This document shows, piece by piece, positions 1 to 8,194 of a stretch of DNA of 64,000 bases. The notes below the pieces were generated by a model. That model saw nothing but the letters and a program-made list of their open reading frames with translations. It did not search any database and was not told the origin of the DNA. Source of the stretch: Dyadobacter sp. CECT 9275. Lineage in GTDB: Bacteria; Bacteroidota; Bacteroidia; Cytophagales; Spirosomataceae. The translations under genes were made by a program, and so were the position numbers. The DNA is taken from contig NZ_CAJRAF010000002.1 of assembly GCF_907164905.1 (NCBI RefSeq), positions 1,488,001 through 1,552,000 on the forward strand. The letters are read 5' to 3'. How positions within the stretch are numbered: position 1 is the first letter of the stretch; each line of letters begins with the position of its first letter.

Positions 1-339
1 ATTCTTGAAGAAAATGTTAATCGCCTTCAGCCCGACCTGATTTTTGTAAGCCATGCCAACCGGGACATCATTCAGGACTGGCTGCGGGGCGTCCCCGATC
101 TTCTTGTAGAAATTGTCTCTAAAAGTACGTTTCAGTTAGATACCAAAGAGAAAAAGGAAATTTATGAAAAGTACGGCGTGAAGGAATACTGGATTGTGTT
201 TCCCGAATTTAAAAAGATAGAAGTATACCAGTTGACAAAAAACGGATATATCCTTTTTAACGCTGCTACCGGAACCGAAAACCTGAAGTCCAATATGCTG
301 GCAGGGTTAACTTTCCCTGCCAGCATCATCTTTGAATAA
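1..339 (+). CDS. Uma2-family PD-(D/E)XK endonuclease-like protein, 3' part only
   Basis: This is the C-terminal 112 residues of a gene that begins before the window; it is open from base 1 to a TAA at 337-339. The segment reads PDLIFVS, then VPDLLVEIVSKST, a Lys-rich helix, and YGVKEYWIVFP. This is the conserved core of Uma2 (DUF820) proteins, where the Asp, the Glu-x-Ile-Ser and a later Lys form a restriction-nuclease-like active site. These proteins are widespread in Cytophagales and cyanobacteria, often in many copies, and their substrate is unknown. The gene converges on the minus-strand gene ending at 346, with six bases between them. Confidence 0.8.
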   Translation: MLEENVNRLQPDLIFVSHANRDIIQDWLRGVPDLLVEIVSKSTFQLDTKEKKEIYEKYGVKEYWIVFPEFKKIEVYQLTKNGYILFNAATGTENLKSNMLAGLTFPASIIFE

Positions 340-345
340 ACGAAT

Positions 346-2568
346 CTACTTCTTAGGTCCGCTGATCACCCCCAGGTAACGGCCCATCCAGTAGGGCAAC
401 AAAAAACTATCTCCCGCACTTAACTCACTGATACCGTTGGTTTCGCGATCCAGTTTAAACAGGTTCCGGTTGTGTTTCAGCTCCGGACGTTCATCTGGCG
501 GAAGTACTGTTTTAGTAGTTTGTCCCCGAAAATTGGGCTCTGTAAATTCAATATCTTTCCTGTGGCTGTTTCTGACCTGCCACTCTATCATATCCAGCGG
601 AAACTCTTTGAGATACCACACCGTCTCGGCAAGGTCAAATTCTTTGGCGCCGGTCATGGCGTAACACAGGTTCCATAATCCATCCCGTTCCGGACGTTCC
701 AGTTCCCAGTGCTGCTGAATAGCCGTTTTATATTTCGCCTTCAGATTTTTGTCAAAAGCATACGGATACAAACACCAGTAAGCAAGAAAATACATTTCAT
801 CGTCGGAGTGATTCCAGCCCTCCGAGAGCATTTTGGCCCAGTCGTCAGCCCCCGGCTGTGCTTTCCCGATCTCGGCCATCGGCCTGAGCAGGTTCTCCAT
901 ATAACCATGTTTTTCGATCAGCTCAAAGGCCTTTTGCTTGTAAATTTCTTTTCCGGTAAAATGATATGCCGTCTGCAAGAAACCGATGATATTGGAAGAA
1001 TTCAGCTTGCGGTCACCCACGTTTTTGGGGAAGCCATTCACATAATCTGGATGCCATTTGCCCCAAAGGGTAGGTTTCCCGTCAAAATCAATGAGATACC
1101 AGTCATTTTTAATGATATTGGTCATCAGTTCGTCAATGTGTTTGATGGCCCGCTGCTTCACCTCTCCATCCATCAATTCGGCCATCAGGGTCAGGGTAAA
1201 CATCTGCCCCACCGTCTGGTCACTGCTGGTTGTTCCGCGCCAGTCCCACTCTTCGTCTTTGGCGTGCACCCATCCATTGTGCATGCCCCCGTCCCATGGC
1301 TTGTCCGAAAACCGGTGGTAACCCCTCCTTTCGAAACCACGGGCAAAATATCCCTTCATATCCGTAATTTCAAACAGCCGCTCCATGGCTTCAAAGGAGT
1401 CGAGGCAATTCTGCAATGCTTCCTTGCTTCCCGTCGCCTTATACCTGAAAAGCTGGCTCACCAGATACATGGACGTCCAGAGATTATCGCTATCGCGCTG
1501 TCCCATTTCGAAGGTCGAAAGATCGCCATGTTTAAGCGTAGATACGTCGCAGTTGAAACCATAACGGATGTGGCGCATCCTCACCTGTTTTTCATAGACC
1601 AGGGCTTTTTCTTCCAGGGTCATCGGGTCAAAATGAATTTCTCCCAATCCCTTGTCGGTCAGTACCAAAACCTGCTTTCCTTCTCCTTCTGAGATGTGGA
1701 TGACGTTATTTCCGGGAAGCCAGCGCTCTCCATAGTAATAATTAAAAACGCCATCTTTCCGAAGCATAAATGCACCCAGTGCAGAACCAAACCACACATT
1801 TCCATGCGCGACAGCTATGGTGGTTATGTCGGTAACGGGGAGTTTATCCCGTAAAGGAGTGGCAACCTTAAAGGTTCCGGCCTCCAGAACCAGGTATCCC
1901 TTTTTAGTACCTATGTATATTTTATCACCGCTCACATCAAAGCAGGTAAGTCCGCTACTTTCAAAAACCGTTTTCAGCTGCTTTTCAGGTATGGAAAAAG
2001 CCTGTACCGAATGTTGTCCAAGTAGTAAAAACCGGTTATGGACAGGATCGAATTTTATATCCTTCAGATCGTCGTTTTCATACTTGCCTTCCCACAGCAG
2101 TTCATTCAGCCCAAATAGTTTAATCCGTTTGCCATCGGATACCATGGCTGTAAAATCCTTACCAACTGAAAAACATTGCGCATCGGGCATTTCATGGCGT
2201 GCAAGCCATTTTCCTGCAAACGCATTTGAAAAAATGGCTTTGCTATCCAAGTATACCAGCTCGTTTCTGAACAATGAAATAGCTTTAAGCTTTTTGTCCA
2301 CAACAGGTTTGTAGGATTTATCCGGCTGTAAAGAGCCGGGATACTGAAACTTCCCGCCATCCGGCCGCAGCATTCCGCCTGCAGAAAGTACGGAAACGAC
2401 ACCATTCCTGTCCCTCACCGCCGAAAACAGCCTGGAAGTAGAATCCGGCAGGTAATACTTAATGCTGTAATCCTGTACGAAGGGGGTATCTATGTAAGCA
2501 TTGGTCTGCGCCGATACATGCACTGTTACCAGCAGCGAAGAAAGGAGTAAGGTAAATATTCTTTTCAT
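346..2568 (-). CDS. Secreted two-part protein: N-terminal propeller-like half and C-terminal alpha/alpha-barrel-like half, function unknown
   Basis: 740 residues with a cleavable signal peptide (about residues 1-20, ending VSAQ), so probably periplasmic or surface exposed. Residues 25-320 contain repeated short strands with phrases such as YIGTKKGYLVLEAG and NVWFGSALGAFML. These resemble the two-component-regulator propeller (Reg_prop) repeat. Residues 340-720 are helical and rich in Trp and Tyr, with paired helices like those of (alpha/alpha)6 glycosidases or lyases, but I recognise no catalytic motif. The gene upstream on the same strand (2695-3747) also encodes a Reg_prop-like propeller, so the two may form an operon; they are 126 nt apart. 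A role in carbohydrate processing is only a guess from the fold. Confidence 0.7.
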   Translation of the reverse strand: MKRIFTLLLSSLLVTVHVSAQTNAYIDTPFVQDYSIKYYLPDSTSRLFSAVRDRNGVVSVLSAGGMLRPDGGKFQYPGSLQPDKSYKPVVDKKLKAISLFRNELVYLDSKAIFSNAFAGKWLARHEMPDAQCFSVGKDFTAMVSDGKRIKLFGLNELLWEGKYENDDLKDIKFDPVHNRFLLLGQHSVQAFSIPEKQLKTVFESSGLTCFDVSGDKIYIGTKKGYLVLEAGTFKVATPLRDKLPVTDITTIAVAHGNVWFGSALGAFMLRKDGVFNYYYGERWLPGNNVIHISEGEGKQVLVLTDKGLGEIHFDPMTLEEKALVYEKQVRMRHIRYGFNCDVSTLKHGDLSTFEMGQRDSDNLWTSMYLVSQLFRYKATGSKEALQNCLDSFEAMERLFEITDMKGYFARGFERRGYHRFSDKPWDGGMHNGWVHAKDEEWDWRGTTSSDQTVGQMFTLTLMAELMDGEVKQRAIKHIDELMTNIIKNDWYLIDFDGKPTLWGKWHPDYVNGFPKNVGDRKLNSSNIIGFLQTAYHFTGKEIYKQKAFELIEKHGYMENLLRPMAEIGKAQPGADDWAKMLSEGWNHSDDEMYFLAYWCLYPYAFDKNLKAKYKTAIQQHWELERPERDGLWNLCYAMTGAKEFDLAETVWYLKEFPLDMIEWQVRNSHRKDIEFTEPNFRGQTTKTVLPPDERPELKHNRNLFKLDRETNGISELSAGDSFLLPYWMGRYLGVISGPKK

Positions 2569-2694
2569 CAGAGGTATAATTGATTATCAGATATACCTCC
2601 GGAAGTGAAATTGATACTATCTCTTTGTTTACCGATTTAAGAATTATTTGAAAGGGTTCCGAACAAATGATGCCGAATTCTCTATTCAGCCAGG

Positions 2695-3747
2695 TTATTT
2701 CAGAATGCAAACACCCTTTCCCGTTCCCAGCCACATTTCACCCGTCGGCTTTTCACCGAACGCAAATACGCCTTCGCCTGGCAGGTCATGGAAAGTCCAT
2801 TTTTTATTGCTGAAAACCGCATATTCCTTCTCTCCACCATAAAATGAAACCCATAAACGATCCTCTTTATCGAAAAAAACCTGTTTCGTAGCGTAAACAA
2901 CAGAATTTTCATTGGGTAATTTCAGTATTTCGGCCTTTTGCCCGTTAAACCTGAAAGCTTGCGGGCGTTGCGGTACGAAAGTACTGGAAAGACCGTAATC
3001 CAGTGATGCAACGATATCCCCTTGGCTATCAACAACCACATTCCCATAATAATAAGGGCTAAACCCGATCTTTTCCGGCCCGTACAAATGCCATCTGTTG
3101 CCAGACAAACGTGCCAGGGTTGCACTGGAAACACTTTCATTGACGGTGAGCCAGAGATTGTCTGACTTATCCATAGCGAGACTGGAAATCAGGTGAGCCG
3201 GAAGCTGAGAATTTTCGGGCGTAAAAATGGTAAAGCGGCTGCCATCGTATTTAACCAACCCACCGCTTCTGAAACTTGCACAGGTAAACCAAATGTTGTC
3301 GGCGGAATCGATCTCGACGGAAAACACGGGATTTTTGGGCAGGTTAAACTGCCCCGCCTCGTATCTTGTAAATTCAGAATTTTTTACTTTGACCAACGCA
3401 TCGGTTCCCAGCCAGACATTCCCTTTTTTATCTACCTCAATATCCCAGATAGCGGCGTTTGTCAAAACGGAGTTGGACGAATCAAAAACGGTTACCTGAT
3501 TTCGCTCATATTTTAAAAGACCTTGTCGGAGTGTACCGAGCCATGCCGTACCGGCAGGATCAAATGCAATGGAAATAATATGATAATCCCTCAGAATGAC
3601 TTCGGAAACTTCCCTTGGTAAACTGAACCGGTCCGCTTCACCGGAAACGTTATCCTTTTTGCAGGATATAAGAATAAAAAAGAGGATCAGGAAAAAGCCG
3701 GCAACCGATGTACGTTGCGTCACTCGGATCGTAAAAAGTTTTTTCAT
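2695..3747 (-). CDS. Propeller-repeat lipoprotein (two-component-regulator-propeller type)
   Basis: 350 residues from the ATG at 3747. The frame is open further upstream, but that extension has no signal, while MKKLFTIRV starts a classic lipoprotein signal with lipobox LISC (Cys about residue 32). The mature part has about six repeats of the type N-x-W-L/F-G/T (GTAWLGTL, GNVWLGTD, DNIWFTCAS, DNLWLTV, DRLWVSF, GEMWLGTG). This is the Reg_prop blade signature otherwise seen in the periplasmic sensors of hybrid two-component systems. Here no kinase follows, so it is a free lipid-anchored propeller. It lies upstream of, and probably with, the propeller-containing gene 346-2568. Ligand and partner are unknown. 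Confidence 0.75.
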   Translation of the reverse strand: MKKLFTIRVTQRTSVAGFFLILFFILISCKKDNVSGEADRFSLPREVSEVILRDYHIISIAFDPAGTAWLGTLRQGLLKYERNQVTVFDSSNSVLTNAAIWDIEVDKKGNVWLGTDALVKVKNSEFTRYEAGQFNLPKNPVFSVEIDSADNIWFTCASFRSGGLVKYDGSRFTIFTPENSQLPAHLISSLAMDKSDNLWLTVNESVSSATLARLSGNRWHLYGPEKIGFSPYYYGNVVVDSQGDIVASLDYGLSSTFVPQRPQAFRFNGQKAEILKLPNENSVVYATKQVFFDKEDRLWVSFYGGEKEYAVFSNKKWTFHDLPGEGVFAFGEKPTGEMWLGTGKGVCILK

Positions 3748-3975
3748 ATCAGTCAGGATCAGGGGTTTCAACTTGCAACTAGACACATCCCAGGCTTCAA
3801 ACGTTGTAAAAGAACTGACATTTAATCGTTTATACCTGCGTACGTATCCGGGCCAAGGAGACATAAGCTGACCATACCACTTCCGCATATTCCTGCTCTC
3901 TGCTTGCCTTTAATTCAATTTTGGCTATTAATTCCTTAATTTCGCCGTTTCATTTGTAAATTGAATTTGACTAAA

Positions 3976-4632
3976 ATGCCTGCAATAGCTCCTTCCGTAC
4001 TCGCCGCAGATTTTGCCAATCTGCAGCGTGACATAGCAATGCTCAATAGCAGCGAAGCTGAATATATCCATGTCGACATTATGGATGGTATGTTCGTGCC
4101 CAACATTTCGTTTGGTATCCCGGTTTGTGAGGCCATCCACCGCCATGCAACCAAACCACTGGATGTACATCTGATGATTGAACAGCCAGACAGATACCTT
4201 CCCGCTTTCCGGAAAGCGGGGGCGTCCATACTGACGGTTCATTACGAGGCCTGTCCGCACCTGCACCGTACGGTACAACACATTAAGGAACTAGGTGCGC
4301 TTGCCGGCATTGCACTGAACCCGCATACACCTGTAGAACTGCTGTCGGAAATATTGTCAGATGTTTCATTGATACTGATCATGTCTGTAAATCCTGGCTT
4401 TGGCGGGCAAAAATTCATTGAAAACTCCTATCATAAAATTGCAAAGCTTGACCAGCTCAGGAAAGAAAAAGGATATACATTCAAAATTGAAGTGGATGGC
4501 GGGGTAAACCTGGACAACGCTGCGCTGCTTGCCCAAAGCGGTGCTGATATCCTGGTTGCCGGAAGTTTTGTTTTCAGCGCCGGGGATCCGTCCGGGACCA
4601 TATCAAAACTCAAAAATGTTTCGCAGGTATGA
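3976..4632 (+). CDS. rpe: Ribulose-phosphate 3-epimerase
   Basis: 218 residues from the ATG at 3976; an in-frame TTG at 3961 would add five residues that are not typical of the family. The enzyme interconverts ribulose 5-phosphate and xylulose 5-phosphate in the pentose phosphate pathway. It is a TIM barrel with all expected motifs: IAPSVLAADF at the N-terminus, HVDIMDG (metal His and catalytic Asp), DVHLMIEQP, MSVNPGFGGQKF (phosphate loop), and EVDGGVN with the second catalytic Asp. Length and order are normal. The stop overlaps the start of the next gene in an ATGA, so the two are translationally coupled. About 48 nt upstream lies a sequence shared with the sucC leader (see findings). Confidence 0.97.
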   Translation: MPAIAPSVLAADFANLQRDIAMLNSSEAEYIHVDIMDGMFVPNISFGIPVCEAIHRHATKPLDVHLMIEQPDRYLPAFRKAGASILTVHYEACPHLHRTVQHIKELGALAGIALNPHTPVELLSEILSDVSLILIMSVNPGFGGQKFIENSYHKIAKLDQLRKEKGYTFKIEVDGGVNLDNAALLAQSGADILVAGSFVFSAGDPSGTISKLKNVSQV

Positions 4633-5906
4633 TTTCCCGTTTCGCTTGTCTTTTTCTGATCATTTCCGGTTTTAGCGCCGTTCAGGCAATTGATCATAGC
4701 GAACAACCGATACCGGACAAATTCCCCCTCAGGGTAAGCATAGACGGACGGCATATTGAAGATGCCTCAGGTATGCCTTTTCTGATGGTGGCCGATGTGG
4801 CCTGGCAGCTTTTGCGGAAACTTAGTTATGAAGATGGTGTAAAGTATTTTGACATACGGAAATCGCAGTCTTTCAATACCGTACTGGTTCAGGTACTTCC
4901 GGGCCTGCCCACGCAACGGAATTTTTATAAGACCGCTCCATTTATCAACAATGATATCTCAAAACCCGACAAGGCATACTTTGATCATCTTGAAAAAATT
5001 GTGGCCGCGGCCAGTACACGTCAGCTGGCAATAGGGCTTGTGATAACAGGAAAAAACTGGAATACCCTTTTTGAAACTCAGGGAGCAGAAGCAGGTACCC
5101 TGTACGGAAGTTACCTTGCCGGACGGCTCGCCAAATATGAAAATGTGATCTGGATCATCAACGATGAGTTATCCGAAAACGGCGGAAACGCCAAATCCGT
5201 TGCAAGTGCCGTCAGGACCCGAAATGCGGGGAGAATCATTGCATCACTCGCCACCTGCTCACCCACGGCCGAAAACGACAAAGTTTCCCCTACGGATATG
5301 AAGTTTGTAATCCCCGATTCCACCGTTACGGTTTCTGAGTATGCATCACTGGCTGCCTGGCAAAAAACGATCTGGGAAAATAACCGCCAGCCCTTTCTGA
5401 TTGCCAACTCCGAATTCCCAAGAGAAATAACGGACCAGTCGGCGCTGATCAGGAACCAAGCCTATCAATCCATTATGAGCTCAGCGGCAGGTTTTTGTCA
5501 TCAAAGTACGATTAAAAATTTCCACCCGACCTGGAAAGTTAATATCCTCCGGGACGGTGCGGAGTATATCCAGCATTTTGTTAAAATACTGAAAGGGATC
5601 CCCTGGGAATATATGCGCCCCGAAAGTGAATCCGGCATGCTGCCCGATTCGGCAGACAAGGCTCAGGTTGGGGTATTTGCACTGTCCAATAAAAGAATGG
5701 CTATGCTTTATCTGCCCGAAACGCGCAGTATTAAAGTGGATTTCAAACAGCTCACGGGTAACCAGTTCAGGGCGGTGTGGTATAGCCCGCGTACCGGCAA
5801 GCGGTGGCCAGGCGCTGAATACGAATCCGTGTCCGATGCCATCATTTCCCCACCCGACAGGCAGCCCGAATGGGACTGGATTCTGCTGATCGGAGCAAAA
5901 AACTGA
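4629..5906 (+). CDS. Secreted apiosidase-like (DUF4038) glycoside hydrolase with C-terminal beta domain
   Basis: 425 residues with a signal peptide (about residues 1-20, ending AVQA). Residues 35-310 match the DUF4038 type of TIM barrel: SIDGRHIEDASGMPFLMVADVAWQ at the start, a D-I-R-K-SQSFNTV segment, WIINDELSENG and the strand LIANSEFPRE carry the likely acidic residues. Residues 330-425 look like the small beta domain (PF12904 type) that follows DUF4038. Known members include an apiosidase, but most are uncharacterised, so the substrate is open. The start codon lies inside the rpe stop (ATGA overlap), which suggests joint expression with a pentose-phosphate enzyme. Confidence 0.75.
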   Translation: MISRFACLFLIISGFSAVQAIDHSEQPIPDKFPLRVSIDGRHIEDASGMPFLMVADVAWQLLRKLSYEDGVKYFDIRKSQSFNTVLVQVLPGLPTQRNFYKTAPFINNDISKPDKAYFDHLEKIVAAASTRQLAIGLVITGKNWNTLFETQGAEAGTLYGSYLAGRLAKYENVIWIINDELSENGGNAKSVASAVRTRNAGRIIASLATCSPTAENDKVSPTDMKFVIPDSTVTVSEYASLAAWQKTIWENNRQPFLIANSEFPREITDQSALIRNQAYQSIMSSAAGFCHQSTIKNFHPTWKVNILRDGAEYIQHFVKILKGIPWEYMRPESESGMLPDSADKAQVGVFALSNKRMAMLYLPETRSIKVDFKQLTGNQFRAVWYSPRTGKRWPGAEYESVSDAIISPPDRQPEWDWILLIGAKN

Positions 5907-6072
5907 CGTACCATTCAATGCCAGTCCCGGGATATTTGCCGGGGGGTGTTTTGACATTCTTTATAATTATTATAATATTACCCTATTATTACCCACGTAT
6001 GAATTCAGGGCCGGTCCTATCCGGACACCGCTCTGTATGTAACCCTGCCGGGAATCCGGCTTTAAAACCTCA

Positions 6073-8109
6073 ATGAAAATTTTAAAACTTACATTTAAGA
6101 CCTCAATCCTGTTTTGGATGCTCGTCAGCAACCCTTTAAGTGCTCAGAATGTATTATGGGCAGATAAAGTACTGGGATTTTCATCAGAATTCAGGCCGCT
6201 GATTTATGGCAGCGGATACCGAACAAAGCAGATACTGGGTGCCCCCAACAAGCTTCCGGCTTATGGAGACAGCCCCTGCGCATGGTCTCCGGCTGACCCC
6301 GACGGCTATAATGAAGAATGGATTAAAGTAGGATTTGAAAAAGCGATACCTTTGAAACAGGTAGCCGTAGGAGAAAATTTTAACCCGGGAGCTATCTACA
6401 AAATATACGGTTATGATACTTCTGGAAAAGAATACCTTTTAACCGAAAACAAACCGGGCCCGGTTGCGGAAAAAAGCAGGATGTACCGAATTTTCCCAAC
6501 TTACAACGATATCCTTTGCAACGCAGTAAAAATTGTTTTGCTGCCTTCAAAAGTCTCAGGTTTTAACCAGATTGACGCCATTGGAATTTCCTCAGATACC
6601 AAGCCGATTGAGGCAAGTATCAACCTGGCAGCGCAGGCCTCCAAAGATTTTAAGCGGGAAAATATGGGCAAGGCTATCAACAGCCGCAGCCTTGAAGTAG
6701 CGCCCGTCATCTCTTCAGACGGTAATACGCTCTATTTTACCCGTAGCAATCATGCACAGAATATAGGTATTCCGGGTAATCAGGATATCTGGTACTCCAG
6801 GCTGGGAAAGAACAACCAATGGTCCGAAGCCGTTAACATAGGTCCGCCGCTGAATAACGCTGACAACAATGCCATCACGAGTATCTCTTCGGATGGCAAA
6901 AAGGTATATCTGATTAATAAATATAAACCTGATGGTACCATGGAGTTCGGGTTTTCGTACTCCGTGGCCACCAAAACTGGCTGGGGTTTCCCTCAAGAGA
7001 TCAGAATACCTAACCTGAATATTGACAAAAAACATGGAGATATGGAGATCGCCGTATCTCCGCATGGCAATGTACTGCTGGTTTCGTTTCAACGGCCAGA
7101 CACCGAAGGACAAAGAGATCTATATGTGTGTTTTCTGAAGTCGGATGATACCTGGTCGGATCCGGTGAACATCGGCAACAAGGTCAACTCAGCCGCTGAC
7201 GAAGGCTCTCCGTTTCTGGCCCTGGATAACAAAACACTGTATTTTGCATCCCACGGGCACAGTGGTTATGGCGAGGCCGACCTGTTTGTAACGCGACGCC
7301 TGGATGATACCTGGATACACTGGTCCGAACCCGAAAACCTTGGCCCGGCCATCAACAGTCCGGAATGGGACGGATATTTTAATATCCCGGCCGCAGGTGA
7401 CTACGGTTATTTCTGTTCGGGTGCCAATACACTGGGCCAGGAAGATATTTTCAGGATACGGTTAATACCCGAGATCAAACCGGAACCGGTAGCCATTATT
7501 ACCGGCCAGATCTACGAGGCGGAAACCAACAAACCCATTGAGGCAGAAGTGGTGGCCGAAATGAAATCTGGCAACGACATTTTCACAAAGGTGAATTATC
7601 AGCCAGCAAGCGGTGAGTTTAAGCTGATATTACCCCTGAAAGACATCTATACCTTTTCTGCCTCACAAAAAGGATACTTTCCCGTCATTGAGGAAATAGA
7701 TCTTTCCACAGAAACAGGTTTCAGGAATATCAGGAAAAATATTTATTTGCAGCCTTTGAAGGGCGGGCAACAGATCAGGCTGAGCAACACCCTGTTCTCC
7801 CAGAGCAGCTCGGAAGTAACCCCGACAACTTTCAAGGAACTGGATAAAATTGTGACCACCATGGCGACCTACCCCAACATGGAAATACTGCTGGAAGGAC
7901 ACACCGATAACGTTGGTGAAATTCAAAAAAACATTCAGCTTTCGGAAGACCGGGTTAACGAGGTAAAAAAATATCTTATTTCAAAAGGAATAGATGCCAG
8001 CCGGATCCAGACCAAGGCTTGGGGCCCTTCCAAACCCATAGCCAGTAACCTTACTGAGGTGAGCCGGCAAAAAAACCGGCGGGTTGAGTTTACAATTCTT
8101 AAAATCTAA
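6073..8109 (+). CDS. OmpA-family outer-membrane protein with PD40 propeller
   Basis: 678 residues. A signal peptide (about 1-24, ending LSAQ) is followed by a roughly 150-residue discoidin-like beta region (GAPNKLPAYGDSPCAWSP). PD40/TolB-like blades at about 200-460 carry repeats such as SSDGNTLYFTRS, SSDGKKVYLIN, ALDNKTLYFASHGHSGYGEADLF. A carboxypeptidase-regulatory-like domain lies at about 475-560, and a C-terminal OmpA peptidoglycan-binding domain at 570-678 has the signature LLEGHTDNVGE...N..LSEDRV..V..YL...GI. This architecture is common in Bacteroidota (Pal/PorE-like proteins) and probably tethers the outer membrane to peptidoglycan. The 166-nt gap upstream is AT-rich in its first half and holds no gene I can support. 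Confidence 0.85.
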   Translation: MKILKLTFKTSILFWMLVSNPLSAQNVLWADKVLGFSSEFRPLIYGSGYRTKQILGAPNKLPAYGDSPCAWSPADPDGYNEEWIKVGFEKAIPLKQVAVGENFNPGAIYKIYGYDTSGKEYLLTENKPGPVAEKSRMYRIFPTYNDILCNAVKIVLLPSKVSGFNQIDAIGISSDTKPIEASINLAAQASKDFKRENMGKAINSRSLEVAPVISSDGNTLYFTRSNHAQNIGIPGNQDIWYSRLGKNNQWSEAVNIGPPLNNADNNAITSISSDGKKVYLINKYKPDGTMEFGFSYSVATKTGWGFPQEIRIPNLNIDKKHGDMEIAVSPHGNVLLVSFQRPDTEGQRDLYVCFLKSDDTWSDPVNIGNKVNSAADEGSPFLALDNKTLYFASHGHSGYGEADLFVTRRLDDTWIHWSEPENLGPAINSPEWDGYFNIPAAGDYGYFCSGANTLGQEDIFRIRLIPEIKPEPVAIITGQIYEAETNKPIEAEVVAEMKSGNDIFTKVNYQPASGEFKLILPLKDIYTFSASQKGYFPVIEEIDLSTETGFRNIRKNIYLQPLKGGQQIRLSNTLFSQSSSEVTPTTFKELDKIVTTMATYPNMEILLEGHTDNVGEIQKNIQLSEDRVNEVKKYLISKGIDASRIQTKAWGPSKPIASNLTEVSRQKNRRVEFTILKI

Positions 8110-8194
8110 GCAATACCGGTCAGTTATAATTTGTGTACTTTCGTGCGAGGTACCAATCACTTCAAAATAACCAGCAACGGACTCTGAATTATCA

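Noticed and set aside
709..1692. 327-codon open frame on the plus strand
   Set aside because: It is antisense to the well-supported gene 346-2568 and has no domain or signal; frames of this length opposite a real gene are expected by chance.
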